Source of the DNA: Luteimonas abyssi
GTDB taxonomy: Bacteria > Pseudomonadota > Gammaproteobacteria > Xanthomonadales > Xanthomonadaceae
Direction: 5' to 3'
Assembly (NCBI RefSeq): GCF_001482195.1
Contig: NZ_KQ759763.1
Location: 1,523,321-1,587,320, forward strand
DNA length: 64,000 nucleotides
The notes under the pieces are model-generated. The model ran no database searches. It worked only from the letters and a program-made list of their open reading frames with translations, and had not been told where the DNA came from. How positions within the stretch are numbered: the first letter of the stretch is position 1; the number at the start of each line of letters is the position of its first letter. Both the position numbers and the translations under genes were made by a program. Positions 17,543 through 29,653 of the stretch are shown here, one piece after another.

Positions 17543-17576
17543 ACGCATACGGCCCCGCGAACGGGGCCGTATGCGT
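17543..17576. terminator. Bidirectional hairpin between aroA and a TonB-like gene
   Basis: Perfect 15-base inverted repeat ACGCATACGGCCCCG with a 4-base CGAA loop, between two converging genes. No T-run on either side. The stem strength and convergent position suggest a shared transcription stop. Confidence 0.65.
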
Positions 17577-17633
17577 TGCGCTGGAGGTCTGTCCGGAAGG
17601 TCCCCGGCGCAACGCTGCCGGAGACGAGGGTCG

Positions 17634-18191
17634 TCAGTGCGTCGCGCTTTCGCTCAGGCGGAAATCGACCGGTACGTTCACCATCGACTCGATCGGCTGG
17701 CCGTCGCGCATGGCCGGGTTGAAGCGGGCACTGCGCACCGCGTCGCGCGCGGCCCGGTCGAGCTCGCGCGAGCGGCTCGAGTTGACGATCTCGATATCGC
17801 TGGCCTGGCCCTGCGCGTCGACGTGCACTTGCAGCAGCACCGAACCTTCCTGGCGCGCGCGCAGTGCCGCGGGCGGGTAGTCGGGCTGGATCGGCGCCAG
17901 CGGGGACGCATCGCGGGTGATCCCGGCGCTGGGCCGGGGCGCGGCGGGCGCGCGTTCGCTGGCCGGCGGGGGGGCGGTGCCGTCGCCGATGTCTGGCGTC
18001 GTGCCGATCGGGGTCGGCGGCACGTCCGGCGCCTGCGTCGGGCCGCGCTGACTGAAGAAGTACCAGCCCAAGGCCATCACGGCGATCAGGATCAGCAGCC
18101 AGACCAGCGTGCCCGAGCTCTTGCGCGGCGGCGCATCCTGCGGCGGCTCGTCGCCGGGCGGTGGCGGCGTCTGAGGGCGAGGATCGTTCAT
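17634..18191 (-). CDS. TonB-family protein (energy transducer), copy 1
   Basis: A 185-residue TonB-like protein. Layout: a short Pro-rich cytosolic stretch, one membrane helix (28-46), a Pro-rich periplasmic spacer (50-95) and a C-terminal TonB domain (about 100-180) with YPPAALRARQEGSVLLQVHV and the ARFNPAMRDG motif. Such proteins transmit proton-motive force from ExbB/ExbD to outer-membrane receptors. No exbB/exbD or receptor gene is nearby. AGGGG precedes the ATG at 18191. A second TonB-like gene lies just upstream on the same strand (72 bases). Confidence 0.8.
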   Translation of the reverse strand: MNDPRPQTPPPPGDEPPQDAPPRKSSGTLVWLLILIAVMALGWYFFSQRGPTQAPDVPPTPIGTTPDIGDGTAPPPASERAPAAPRPSAGITRDASPLAPIQPDYPPAALRARQEGSVLLQVHVDAQGQASDIEIVNSSRSRELDRAARDAVRSARFNPAMRDGQPIESMVNVPVDFRLSESATH

Positions 18192-18263
18192 GCGAAACCC
18201 CTGTTCAGGTTAGGGGCGTCGAGCGTTCCACAGCGGATGTGGGCGCGGCGTCACGATGGCGTC

Positions 18264-20660
<2,397 letters not shown>

Positions 20661-20738
20661 AGCGTGCCCGCGGCCTTTGTTGTGCGGGCGGGATAAACGT
20701 GGTTCGATGGCGGTTATCGTTCCATCGGGCCCCCGGCC

Positions 20739-21728
20739 ATGCAGGACCTCAACGATCTCTATTACTTCGCCGTCGTCGTCGAACACGGCGGCTTCGCCGC
20801 AGCCGAACGCGCGCTCGGCATTCCCAAGTCGCGGTTGAGTCGCCGGATCAGCCAGTTGGAGAACGACCTCGGCGTACGCCTGTTGCAGCGCTCCACCCGG
20901 CGTTTCGCGGTCACCGATGTCGGTCAGAGCGTCTACCGCCATGCGCAGTCCATGCTCGCCGAGGCCACGGCGGCGCGCGAGGTGGTCGACCGGCTCAGTG
21001 CGGAGCCGCGCGGGCTGGTGCGGGTGAGCGTTCCCGTCTCGATCGCGCAGCATGCGATGCCGAAACTGCTGCCCGACTTCCTGGCCCGCTACCCGCAGGT
21101 GCGGGTGCAGCTGCACGTCAACAACCGGCGCGTGGATGTCATCAACGAGGGCTTCGACATCGCCGTACGCGTGCGTTCCAAGCTCGACGACGACGGGAGT
21201 CTGATCATGCGCAGCTTCGGCCAGATCCAGGAGCTGCTGGTCGCCAGTCCCGAGTATCTGCGCCGTGCCGGCCGTCCGCAGGATCCGGATGAACTGCGCG
21301 AACACGTCACCATGACCATGAGCGAAGACGAGGCGAAGCAGCGCTGGGACCTTCACGGCGAGGACGGTCAGGTTCGACGGATCGAGCTCAAGCCGCGTGT
21401 GGCCGGCTTCGATTTCCCGATGCTGATGGCGCTGGCCAAGCAGGGACTGGGGATCACCATGCTGCCCGAGACCGTCTGCGCCGACGCGGTGCGCAGCGGC
21501 GAGCTGGAAGTCGTGTTGCCCGATTGGACCCTGCCACAGGGCATCGCGCACGCCGTGTTCGCGTCGCGCCGCGGCTTGCTGCCGGCGGTGCGCGTGTTCA
21601 TCGACTACCTCGCCGAGCGCCTGCCGTCGTTGCTGGAGGAATCCAGCCTGGACTGCAAACACTGCGAAGAGCACAAGGCGGCGCAGACTGCAGGTGCATC
21701 CGCGCCGCTGCGTGCGACAATGTCCTGA
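20739..21728 (+). CDS. LysR-family transcriptional regulator
   Basis: A 329-residue regulator. The N-terminal winged helix (1-60; DLYYFAVVVEHGGFAAAERALGIPKSRLSRRISQLE) is the LysR DNA-binding domain. Residues 90-300 form the periplasmic-binding-like effector domain (RVSVPVSIAQHAMPKLLPDF). It resembles the subgroup of single-gene repressors such as PecT/DsdC-like or YafC-type regulators. The last 35 residues add an uncommon tail with two nearby cysteines (CKHC). No divergent target gene is obvious; serS and its partner lie upstream on the same strand. Confidence 0.9.
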   Translation: MQDLNDLYYFAVVVEHGGFAAAERALGIPKSRLSRRISQLENDLGVRLLQRSTRRFAVTDVGQSVYRHAQSMLAEATAAREVVDRLSAEPRGLVRVSVPVSIAQHAMPKLLPDFLARYPQVRVQLHVNNRRVDVINEGFDIAVRVRSKLDDDGSLIMRSFGQIQELLVASPEYLRRAGRPQDPDELREHVTMTMSEDEAKQRWDLHGEDGQVRRIELKPRVAGFDFPMLMALAKQGLGITMLPETVCADAVRSGELEVVLPDWTLPQGIAHAVFASRRGLLPAVRVFIDYLAERLPSLLEESSLDCKHCEEHKAAQTAGASAPLRATMS

Positions 21729-21777
21729 CGCGTTGCGCCTTCCGTCCCGTGTGGAGATATCACCTCGGGGCGACGAC

Positions 21778-21867
21778 GGAGAGATGGCCGAGCGGTTTAA
21801 GGCACCGGTCTTGAAAACCGGCGAAGGGTCAAACCTTCCGTGGGTTCGAATCCCACTCTCTCCGCCA
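21778..21867 (+). tRNA. tRNA-Ser (anticodon UGA)
   Basis: A 90-base class II tRNA. The acceptor stem GGAGAGA pairs with TCTCTCC. The D-loop contains GCGGTTTAAGGCACC. The anticodon loop CTTGAAA gives UGA (reads UCA and other UCN codons). A long variable arm typical of tRNA-Ser and the T-loop GGTTCGAATCC are present, and the 3' CCA is encoded. A weak promoter candidate (TTGCGC, 17 bases, GATATC) lies just upstream. Confidence 0.97.
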
Positions 21868-22069
21868 TACTCGTGCGCAATCCGCTGATCCGCCGCGCGC
21901 ATCCGGCGTTCGGCTCCCGCTACCCACACGCGGACCCTACGTCGTGTCGCACCTTGCGATGCGCTTCGTCGCGCAGTGCGATGCTCAGGCGTCCACGTGA
22001 CGGATCACATCGCTCGGGCTGGCGGGGCCGCCTCGGCCGCCTTCGTTTCGACGGCGTGATCGGTTTCGC

Positions 22070-22360
22070 TCAGGCTGCGACGGGTCGCTCGATGGCGGCA
22101 CTCAGGTCCGCCAGCACAGGCGCGGCCGAACGGTCTTCCTGAATGATGCAGTCCGGCGATATGCCGTGCGAACGGGCGACGACGCGGAGTTCTTCAGTGA
22201 GCCAGGCCTGGTCTTCCGCGGGCACCTCGTGGCGCAACGAAAGGGCCCGGTTGCTGAACAGAGCGATCTTGCGCAGATACGGATGCGCACAGATTTCGGC
22301 GTGGGCCAGTCCGTTCTTCAGATCGGCCAGTGCGGCGCCGACGTGTTCTCTGGTGGTCAT
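22070..22360 (-). CDS. Hypothetical protein, 96 residues
   Basis: A small soluble, helix-rich protein without a signal peptide or membrane helix. The ATG at 22360 is supported by GGAG; the frame stays open 82 codons upstream but that part is arginine-rich and unlikely. Alternating charged and aliphatic residues and two cysteines (24 and 73) are visible. I do not recognise a family. It is isolated between the tRNA gene and a divergent hydrolase gene. Confidence 0.55.
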   Translation of the reverse strand: MTTREHVGAALADLKNGLAHAEICAHPYLRKIALFSNRALSLRHEVPAEDQAWLTEELRVVARSHGISPDCIIQEDRSAAPVLADLSAAIERPVAA

Positions 22361-22690
22361 GAAGAGTCTCCCGAAAAAGGGGATGTGCCTGCATCCCGAT
22401 GGCGCGATGATCGGCGAGATGTCATGAAGACGATGCATCCGCGTGTCGTGCGCACGCCTCGTTTCCGCGGACGCGAAGCCTCGCCTGCGCATCGTCGGCC
22501 CCTCGTGGCGGCCACGGCGTCTCCTTCGGCACGACACGATGCGCGCGCCACGCGTCACTTCGTGCGGGGCGGGCAGTCCTACGACGGAGGACGCCGATGG
22601 ATACATAAGGCCGGGGTCAGTACGTGGTGGTCGCCCGGCGTAGGTGGCGATCGTTCATCCCATGCGCCACGTGTCGCGGCAGACTGGGCT
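22361..22690. other. Divergent intergenic region without recognised features
   Basis: 330 bases between the minus-strand 96-residue gene and the plus-strand serine hydrolase. A 66-codon plus-strand frame inside it has arginine-rich, shadow-like composition and no binding site. I see no clear promoter, operator or terminator. Confidence 0.5.
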
Positions 22691-23731
22691 ATGCGTCGAA
22701 TCCTGCCCGCCGCGCCCGTCGTGCTCGCCGTCGTCCTGGCGACGTTTCCCGCATTGTTCGCCGCTGCGCAGCCACAGCCGACCGCGTCAGCACCGTCGTC
22801 CGCCCTGGTCCGCACTGCGGATGCCGCTGAATCGATCGCGCCGCTGCAGACGTTGATCGTCGCGCAGCACGGCGAAGTGCTGCTCGAGCGCGGCTATCGC
22901 GGTCGTCGGCCGGACGCGCCGACCAACATCAAGTCGGCATCGAAGACGGTGATGTCGGCGCTGATCGGAATAGCGATCGAGCGGGGCGTGCTGGAGAGCG
23001 TCGATCAACCGGTCGCGCCGATACTGCGCGAGCGACTGCCCGCGGATCCCGATCCACGCCTCGCTCGCATCAGCATCGGGCACCTGTTGTCGATGCAGGC
23101 CGGTCTCCAGTCGACATCCGGGCGGAACTACGGGCGATGGGTGGCGCAGCGCGATTGGGTGCGAGCGGCATTGGCGGTGCCGTTCGCCGACGACCCGGGT
23201 GGCGGGATGATCTATTCGACCGGTTCCACGCATCTGCTGGCGGCGGCGCTGACCCGTGCGGCGGATCGGCCCTTGCTCGCGCTGGCGCGCGATTGGCTGG
23301 GCGAGCAGGAAGGATTCGCGATCTCGTCATGGGATCGCGACCCGCAGGGCATCTATTTCGGTGGCAATCAGATGGCGATGACGCCGCGCTCATTGCTGGC
23401 GTTCGGCGAGCTTTACCGCAACGGGGGACGCTCGCGCGGTGGGGTGCAGGTGATTCCCGAGGCGTGGGTCGATGCGAGCTGGCAGCCACGCACGCGTTCG
23501 GTGTTCAACGGGGACGGCTATGGCTACGGCTGGTTCGCGCGTCGTATCGGCGGACACGACGTGCGCTACGCCTGGGGATTCGGCGGCCAGATGCTGTACG
23601 TCGTGCCGGCGCTCGACGTCACCGTGGTGATGACCTCGGACGACAGCATGCCGTCGGCGCAAGGTGGGCACCGGACTGCGCTGCACGGATTGCTGGCGCG
23701 CCTTCTGGACGATCTCCAGGCGCAGGGCTGA
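22691..23731 (+). CDS. Secreted serine hydrolase of the beta-lactamase/penicillin-binding fold
   Basis: A 346-residue protein with an N-terminal signal peptide (hydrophobic 4-24, cleavage after FAAAQ). The SxxK nucleophile motif is Ser82-Ala-Ser-Lys85 (IKSASKTV). The second motif is Tyr175-Ser-Thr instead of Tyr-x-Asn. A Gly-rich GFGGQ near residue 300 takes the place of the KTG-type motif. This fits class C beta-lactamase-related esterases and amide hydrolases rather than a true beta-lactamase. It probably acts in the periplasm on an unknown ester or peptide. The start at 22691 is chosen from the signal peptide; the binding site is poor. Confidence 0.85.
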   Translation: MRRILPAAPVVLAVVLATFPALFAAAQPQPTASAPSSALVRTADAAESIAPLQTLIVAQHGEVLLERGYRGRRPDAPTNIKSASKTVMSALIGIAIERGVLESVDQPVAPILRERLPADPDPRLARISIGHLLSMQAGLQSTSGRNYGRWVAQRDWVRAALAVPFADDPGGGMIYSTGSTHLLAAALTRAADRPLLALARDWLGEQEGFAISSWDRDPQGIYFGGNQMAMTPRSLLAFGELYRNGGRSRGGVQVIPEAWVDASWQPRTRSVFNGDGYGYGWFARRIGGHDVRYAWGFGGQMLYVVPALDVTVVMTSDDSMPSAQGGHRTALHGLLARLLDDLQAQG

Positions 23732-23981
23732 ATCCGGGACACATCATCCCATCCGGGCCGGTGGGGCCCTGCGGCCACGACCTCGTTGCTCGAATGGGTG
23801 GACGGCATCGTGATCCAGGTCGCTGAAAGCGGGCGCTCGCCTGTTCGGAGCCCGTTTCCGAACGATCGGGCAATCGCGCAGCCGGGCAACTCTTAATCGA
23901 ACACTGTTGCGGTTACTGCAGTGCGCAGCTAGCCTCGCGTGCAAGGGGATGCTGCATGATTGAAATGAAGAGGGGCCAGGG

Positions 23982-24629
23982 ATGACGATCCGGGTGTTCA
24001 TGGTCGACGACCATGCGCTCGTGCGCACGGGGTTGCGCATGATCTTGGCGAACGAGGTGGATATCGAGGTGGTCGGCGAAGCCGAGAGCGGCGAGGCCGC
24101 GTTGCCCGAGATCCGCCGCCTGAAGCCTGATGTGGTGCTGTGCGATCTCCATTTGCCGGGGTTGAGCGGGCTGGAGGTCACCGAGCGGGTCGTGCGTGGC
24201 AAGTACGGCTCGCGCGTGATCGTGGTGTCGGTGCTCGAGGATGGGCCGATGCCCAAGCGCCTGATCGAGGCCGGAGCGTCCGGCTACGTGGGCAAGGCGG
24301 GCGATGCGAGCGAACTGGTCCGCGCGGTGCGCACTGTCGCGACGGGCAAGCGTTTCCTGGCCAGCAGCATTGCGCAGAACATGGCGTTGTCGGGCCTGTC
24401 GGGAGACGACAGCCCATTCGACCTGCTGTCCGCGCGCGAGCTCGAAATCGCGATGTTGCTGATCCAGGGCCTGCGGCAGGAGCAGATCGCCAAGCGCTTG
24501 AGCCTCAGCGCGAAGACGGTGAACACGCACAAGACGCGCATGTTCGCCAAGCTCCAGGTGCAGGACACGATCGCGCTGGCCCGCCTGGCGGGGCAGTATG
24601 GATTGGCCGAGCCGACCCAGGTGCTCTGA
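23982..24629 (+). CDS. NarL/FixJ-type response regulator, GacA/UvrY-like
   Basis: A 215-residue two-component regulator. The receiver domain (3-120) has the acidic pair Asp9-Asp10, phospho-acceptor Asp55 (LCDLHLPG) and the conserved lysine (YVGKAGD, near 104). The LuxR-type helix-turn-helix (about 148-205) includes LSARELEIAMLLIQGLRQEQIAKRL and TVNTHKTRMFAKL. The sequence and length resemble GacA/UvrY, which activates small regulatory RNAs of the Csr/Rsm system through a partner kinase. No kinase is adjacent, as is usual for GacA. AGGG precedes the ATG at 23982. Confidence 0.88.
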   Translation: MTIRVFMVDDHALVRTGLRMILANEVDIEVVGEAESGEAALPEIRRLKPDVVLCDLHLPGLSGLEVTERVVRGKYGSRVIVVSVLEDGPMPKRLIEAGASGYVGKAGDASELVRAVRTVATGKRFLASSIAQNMALSGLSGDDSPFDLLSARELEIAMLLIQGLRQEQIAKRLSLSAKTVNTHKTRMFAKLQVQDTIALARLAGQYGLAEPTQVL

Positions 24630-24841
24630 TCCGGGTGTGCCGACTGGCGCGGACGGACGTGCTGCGTAGCCCGTAGCAATCCGCAGGCGGTATGCGTCTG
24701 GGTCAGCGGTGTGCTGGATGCGGCTTGCCGCGTTCGTCACTGCCGTCCAGCATGCCCATGCATGTGGTCGCCGTTTCCGGCGTGCGCCCGATGGGTGCGG
24801 CGCGCTTGGTGCAACGCCGCAGGCTGCCGTTGGCCGTAACG

Positions 24842-24871
24842 CCGAACGGGCGGCCAGAGCCGCCCGTTCGG
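24842..24871 (-). terminator. Hairpin after rne
   Basis: Perfect 13-base inverted repeat CCGAACGGGCGGC with a 4-base loop, 24 bases past the rne stop codon. No T-run follows on the minus strand. Confidence 0.55.
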
Positions 24872-24894
24872 GGAATCGGGACTGGATCGTCCGA

Positions 24895-27800
24895 TCAGTT
24901 GCGGGAGGAGGGCTCCGCCGCCGGAGCAACGGTCCCGGCGGCGTCCTGCCCGGTCTCCTGAGTCTCGTCGTCCGTGTCCACGGTCTCGTCGGACGGAGAG
25001 GACGAGGCCTCGGAGGCGGCGGGAGACGATTCCGCATTCTGCGGAACGGCGTCCACCGGATCGCTGTGCGCGTCCTCGGCGGGTGCCTGCTCGGCATCGA
25101 CTGCGTCGAACAGCCCGGGCGTCACCGGTCGCGCTGCCGCGGCGGGTGCTGGCTGCGACGCAGGAGGCAGCGACGTGGGAGCGTCCTCGGCGACGACGGC
25201 AGCGGCCACATCCGCAGCAGTGTCGGCCGCGACGCCCGCCGCCTGGGCACCGGCGTCTGCGTCGACCGGCGTCGAGGCGGGCGCGGCGTTCGCGGATGCC
25301 TGCATCGGAGCGGCGTCCTGCTCGACGACCGGCGCGCTCGACGCCTCAGGGCGCGTGATCGCTTCGCCGGCGGTGGCCACCGGCGTCTCGGGAGCGGTAG
25401 CCGCGGACTCCGACACGATGGCGTCCGCACGGGCTGCGTCAGGTTGCGTCACGGCCGCGTCGGCGTCGTCCGCCCGGGGCGTCCTCGATGCCTGTGCCAC
25501 GGCAGCCGCCGTCATCGCCGCGGATGCCGCAGCCATGCTGGCGGCGGCCCGGCGCACGGGCTCGTCCGCAGCCGGGATGGGCGTCGAGCCGGTGCTGCCC
25601 GTCGGCGGTGCGGTGCTGCGCAGGTCCTCGAAATCGAACTCGGGCTGCGAGGCGTCGACCGCCGGCGTGTCCGCATCGTGCAACGCGCTCTCGTCGTTCG
25701 CGCCGGACGTTTCGTCGCCGTTGGCGGCGCTGCCTTCGCCACCGCGACGACGACGACGACCGCCCCGACGGCCCCGACGGCGGCGACCGCCGCCTTCGCC
25801 ATCGCCGGCTGCGTCCTGTCCATCGGCGGGTGCGTCGTCCACAGCGCGATCGGTTTCGGGAGCGGCCGAAGGCGCGGTGGTGGTGTCCGTCGTCGCGACT
25901 TGGGCGGCCTGTGCCTCGGTGGCGACCGGCGCGTCCGTCACGGCGGAGACTGCGGCCGGTGCCGTGTCGTCGACGGCGGGAGCGGCGACGCTGTTCGGCT
26001 TCGCCTTGGCAGGGGCATCCTCGCGACGGCGCGGCTCGCGCTGTTCGGTCCCGGCCTTCGTGGTGTCGTCCTGGATGTCCTGTCCGCGCGCTGTCTGCTC
26101 GGACCTGGCGTCCGCCTTGGGCTTCTGGGAACGCCCCTGCTTCTGGGCGGGGGCCGTATTGCCCTGGCTGGCGCGGCTCTTCTCTGCCTTGTCCTGCTTG
26201 TCCTGACCGCCGTTGCGGTTGCCGCCATCGCGACCGCCGTTGCCGTTGCGCGATTCGCCCTGGGGTGCCTGCTTCTGGGAAGGGCCTTGACCCTGGCCAC
26301 GGCGCTCATCGCGACGGCCGCCGCCATCGCGGCCCTGACGCCGGTCGCGGCGTGCGTTGCCGCGTCCGTCGCGCTCGCCCTGATTGCGGTTGTCGCGAGA
26401 CGGCGACGGCGTCGCGGTAGGCGCCGGTGCGGCTTCGACCGGCGCGAAGATGCGCTTCAGCCAGCCGACCACGCCACCGACCGGGGCTGCCGCCAGCGGC
26501 TGCGGGGCCGGCTGGGGCGCCGGCTGGACCGGGGCGGGCGCCGGGGCATCCTCGCGCGGCTCGCGCAGCGGTGCCGGCTGCGTGGGGCGTACGTTGGTGA
26601 CCGCCGGCGGCGGGATGTTGAGGTTGTTCTTGTTGAGCGAGATCGTCGCCAGCTTGCGCGGGGTGCCGCGCTGGTAGCTGGGCTTGCTGGTCTCTTCGCC
26701 CAGTTCGTTCTGGCGAACCCGGGTGACCTCGTAATGCGGCGTATGCAGCTGCTCGTCGGCGACGATCACGATCGGCGCGCTGTGGCGCTTCTCGATCTCG
26801 GCCAGCGCGCCGCGCTTCTCGTTGAGCAGGTAGTTGGCGATCTCCACCGGGGCCTGCACCAGCACCTGCCCGGTGTTGTCCTTCATCGCATGCTCTTCGG
26901 CGACGCGAATGATCGACAGGCTCATCGATTCCACGCTGCGCATGCGGCCGTGGCCTTCGCAACGCGGGCAGACGATCTGGCTGGATTCGCCCAGCGACGC
27001 GCGCAGGCGCTGCCGGCTCATCTCCAGCAGGCCGAACTTGGAGATCCGGCCGAGCTGCACGCGGGCGCGGTCGTACTTCAGCGCGCCCTGCAGGCGGTTC
27101 TCGACCTCGCGCTGGTGCTTGTTGGACGACATGTCGATGAAGTCGATCACCACCAGGCCGCCCAGATCGCGCAGGCGCAACTGGCGGGCCACTTCCTCGG
27201 CCGCTTCCAGGTTGGTGTGGAACGCGGTCTCCTCGATGTCGCCGCCGCGGGTCGCGCGGGCGGAGTTCACGTCCACCGCGGTCAGCGCCTCGGTCTGGTC
27301 GATCACCAGCGCGCCGCCCGAGGGCAGGCGGATGGTGCGCTCGTAGGCGTTCTCGATCTGCGACTCGATCTGGTAGCGATTGAACAGCGGGGTGTCGTCG
27401 GTGTAGTGCTTGAGCTTGCGCTTGTTGTGCGGCATCACCTGCTCGACGAACTCCAGCGCCTCGGCGTACATCTCCGGGGTGTCGATCAGGATCTCGCCGA
27501 TGTCGGCGCGCATGTAGTCGCGCAGGGCGCGGGTGATCAGACGCGATTCCTGGTAGATCAGGAACGCCGAGGGCTTGCTCAGGGCGGCCTCGGTGATGGC
27601 GCGCCAGATGCTGAGCAGGTAGTCCAGGTCCCACTGCAGCTCTTCGGCATCGCGGCCGACGCCGGCGGTGCGGATGATGACCCCCATGTCGTCGGGGATC
27701 GCCAGCTTGTCCATCGCTTCCTTGAGGGCGGCGCGGTCGTCGCCCTCGATCCGGCGCGAGACGCCGCCGGCCGACGGCGAGTTGGGCATCAGCACCATGT

Positions 27801-28173
27801 AGCGGCCGGCCAGCGAGATGAACGTGGTCAGGGCAGCGCCCTTGTTGCCGCGTTCTTCCTTCTCGACCTGGACCACGACCTCCTGGCCCTCGCGCAGCAA
27901 CTCGCGGATGCCGGCATTCCGGTGATCGACACCGGCCTGGTAGTAGTCGCGGGAGATTTCCTTCAGCGGCAGGAAGCCGTGACGGTCGGCGCCATACTCG
28001 ACGAACGCCGCCTCGAGGGACGGCTCGAGCCGGGTGATGCGGCCCTTGTAGATGTTGGACTTCCGCTGTTCCTGGGACGGCTGCTCGATATCGATGTCGT
28101 ACAGGGTCTGGCCGTCGACGATGGCGACGCGCAGCTCTTCTGCCTGCGTCGCATTGATCAGCATGCGTTTCAT
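24895..28173 (-). CDS. rne: Ribonuclease E
   Basis: Main endoribonuclease for mRNA decay and rRNA/tRNA maturation, and scaffold of the RNA degradosome. In 1092 residues: S1 RNA-binding domain (about 35-120), RNase H-like and 5'-sensor part, catalytic Asp301 (DVNS) and Asp344 (VIDFID), and the zinc-link Cys402/Cys405 (CPRC) that joins subunits, at nearly the E. coli positions. After about 510 the chain is disordered: a Pro/Ala patch, a Gly/Arg/Gln-rich patch, an Arg block (near 830) that probably binds RNA, then a long Ala/acidic tail. AGGAA precedes the ATG at 28173. The 451-base region upstream, shared with rluC, would supply a long leader as in the autoregulated E. coli gene. Confidence 0.96.
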   Translation of the reverse strand: MKRMLINATQAEELRVAIVDGQTLYDIDIEQPSQEQRKSNIYKGRITRLEPSLEAAFVEYGADRHGFLPLKEISRDYYQAGVDHRNAGIRELLREGQEVVVQVEKEERGNKGAALTTFISLAGRYMVLMPNSPSAGGVSRRIEGDDRAALKEAMDKLAIPDDMGVIIRTAGVGRDAEELQWDLDYLLSIWRAITEAALSKPSAFLIYQESRLITRALRDYMRADIGEILIDTPEMYAEALEFVEQVMPHNKRKLKHYTDDTPLFNRYQIESQIENAYERTIRLPSGGALVIDQTEALTAVDVNSARATRGGDIEETAFHTNLEAAEEVARQLRLRDLGGLVVIDFIDMSSNKHQREVENRLQGALKYDRARVQLGRISKFGLLEMSRQRLRASLGESSQIVCPRCEGHGRMRSVESMSLSIIRVAEEHAMKDNTGQVLVQAPVEIANYLLNEKRGALAEIEKRHSAPIVIVADEQLHTPHYEVTRVRQNELGEETSKPSYQRGTPRKLATISLNKNNLNIPPPAVTNVRPTQPAPLREPREDAPAPAPVQPAPQPAPQPLAAAPVGGVVGWLKRIFAPVEAAPAPTATPSPSRDNRNQGERDGRGNARRDRRQGRDGGGRRDERRGQGQGPSQKQAPQGESRNGNGGRDGGNRNGGQDKQDKAEKSRASQGNTAPAQKQGRSQKPKADARSEQTARGQDIQDDTTKAGTEQREPRRREDAPAKAKPNSVAAPAVDDTAPAAVSAVTDAPVATEAQAAQVATTDTTTAPSAAPETDRAVDDAPADGQDAAGDGEGGGRRRRGRRGGRRRRRGGEGSAANGDETSGANDESALHDADTPAVDASQPEFDFEDLRSTAPPTGSTGSTPIPAADEPVRRAAASMAAASAAMTAAAVAQASRTPRADDADAAVTQPDAARADAIVSESAATAPETPVATAGEAITRPEASSAPVVEQDAAPMQASANAAPASTPVDADAGAQAAGVAADTAADVAAAVVAEDAPTSLPPASQPAPAAAARPVTPGLFDAVDAEQAPAEDAHSDPVDAVPQNAESSPAASEASSSPSDETVDTDDETQETGQDAAGTVAPAAEPSSRN

Positions 28174-28624
28174 TGATGCGTTCCTCGCGCGCTGCAACCG
28201 CGCGGAACGCCGTGGGGCGTTTCGCCTCTGGAGACTTGAGATCGCGCCAGCAGGGCAGGGCCGTGGCCCGGCGCCGGCGGCGCGGTCTTGGGTATTCCAG
28301 CGCTACGACACCACGGCATGCCGCGGGAGCGCTTGTTGTTCTGGAGCTTCTGTTTCGGGGCCGGGGGCGGCGTCGGCCGGGCCGGGCGCGCCACACGGGT
28401 CATGTTCAGCACCGGACCTCGCGGGCCGGGCGATGGCCGGGTCTGCCGTTGAGCCGCTAACATGTCCGCCCCGGGGGCGGTGGCCGCGCACTGCATCGGA
28501 ATCGAGGAAGACGGGCTTTCGGCCCTGCGCGCGACGCCTGGCCGTGACCGGCGGCGTCGCTTGCAACTTCCAGCGAAATCAAACCCTTATATCGCGCGGC
28601 GAGTGTAGCAGATCAAAATCGCCG
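28174..28624. other. rne-rluC divergent intergenic region with candidate rne promoter
   Basis: 451 bases without a credible gene. On the minus strand AGGACA (28626-28631) and TACACT (28602-28607) are 18 bases apart. If used, transcription would begin around 28595 and give an rne leader of about 420 bases, long enough to fold and to be cut by RNase E itself. The -35 element would overlap the first codons of rluC. No convincing plus-strand promoter was found. The same divergent rne/rluC layout is known in E. coli. Confidence 0.4.
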
Positions 28625-29587
28625 ATGTCCTATTCAGAATCGAACGCGCGTCCCGGAGTGGGCGCACGTACCGTCAAGGTGCCCGAGGACCGGGAAGGTC
28701 AGCGCCTGGACAACTTCCTCCTGGGGCAGCTCAAGGGGGCGCCGCGCAGCCTGGTGTACAAGCTGGTGCGCTCCGGGCAGGTGCGGGTGAACGGCGGGCG
28801 CGCCAAGGCCGACCGTAAGCTCGCCGGTGGCGACGAGGTCCGGATTCCGCCGGTCCGGCTGGAAGAGCCGGGTGCCCAGGGGCGTCCCGCGAAGGGGCTG
28901 ATGGAGGCGCTGGCGGCCGGCATCGCGTTCGAGGACGAGCGTCTGCTGGCGCTCAACAAGCCGTCCGGGGTGGCCAGCCACGGCGGCAGCGGCATCGGCT
29001 TCGGCGCGATCGAGACCTTGCGTGCGCTGCGCCCCCAGCAGTCGCTGGAACTGGTGCACCGGCTCGATCGCGACACCTCGGGCCTGCTGGTGATCGCCAA
29101 GAAGCGCGCGGCGCTGGTCGAGCTGCAGGCGCTGATGCGCGGCGAGGGGGGCATCGAGAAGCGGTATCTGGCCCTGCTGGCCGGACGCATGCCCGACGGG
29201 GTGATGAGCGTGGATGCGCCGCTGCACATCGGGTTGCGCCAGGGGGGCGAGCGCCACGTGCAGGTCAACGATGCCGGCAAGCCTTCGCTCAGCCATTTCA
29301 AGGTGCTGGAGCGTCGTGGCGGGCATTCCTGGTGCGAGGTGCGGATCGAGACCGGCCGGACCCATCAGATCCGCGTGCACGCCCAGCACATCGGCCATCC
29401 CGTGGCCGGCGACGACAAGTACGGCGATACGGAGATCAACCGCCGCCTGCGCGACCAGGCCGGTCTGCGCAGGCTCGCGCTGCATGCGGCATCGATGCGC
29501 TTCGAACTCGACGGTGGCCGCGCGCCTTACGTCCTGCATGCACCGCTGGCGCCGGAGCTGGGTGCGGTGCTGGAAGCGCTGGGATAG
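28625..29587 (+). CDS. rluC: 23S rRNA pseudouridine synthase RluC
   Basis: Converts specific uridines of 23S rRNA (positions 955, 2504 and 2580 in E. coli) to pseudouridine. The 320-residue chain has an S4 RNA-binding domain (about 25-80; RLDNFLLGQL, SGQVRVNG) and the RluA-type catalytic domain with HRLDRDTSG (145-153, catalytic Asp148). Further family marks are RTHQIRVHAQHIGHPVAGDDKYG-type sequence near 250-270. The first 20 residues are extra and flexible. Adjacent, divergent rne supports the RluC assignment over RluD. Confidence 0.93.
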   Translation: MSYSESNARPGVGARTVKVPEDREGQRLDNFLLGQLKGAPRSLVYKLVRSGQVRVNGGRAKADRKLAGGDEVRIPPVRLEEPGAQGRPAKGLMEALAAGIAFEDERLLALNKPSGVASHGGSGIGFGAIETLRALRPQQSLELVHRLDRDTSGLLVIAKKRAALVELQALMRGEGGIEKRYLALLAGRMPDGVMSVDAPLHIGLRQGGERHVQVNDAGKPSLSHFKVLERRGGHSWCEVRIETGRTHQIRVHAQHIGHPVAGDDKYGDTEINRRLRDQAGLRRLALHAASMRFELDGGRAPYVLHAPLAPELGAVLEALG

Positions 29588-29653
29588 CCGAGGTCGGGCG
29601 ACGCCACGGCCAGTCCGCATGCGTCGGCCCGCGCCTGCGGCGGCGTGCCGCGC

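Noticed and set aside
22443-22643. A 66-codon frame upstream of the serine hydrolase
   Set aside because: Arg-rich composition and no binding site; it looks like a GC-rich chance frame.
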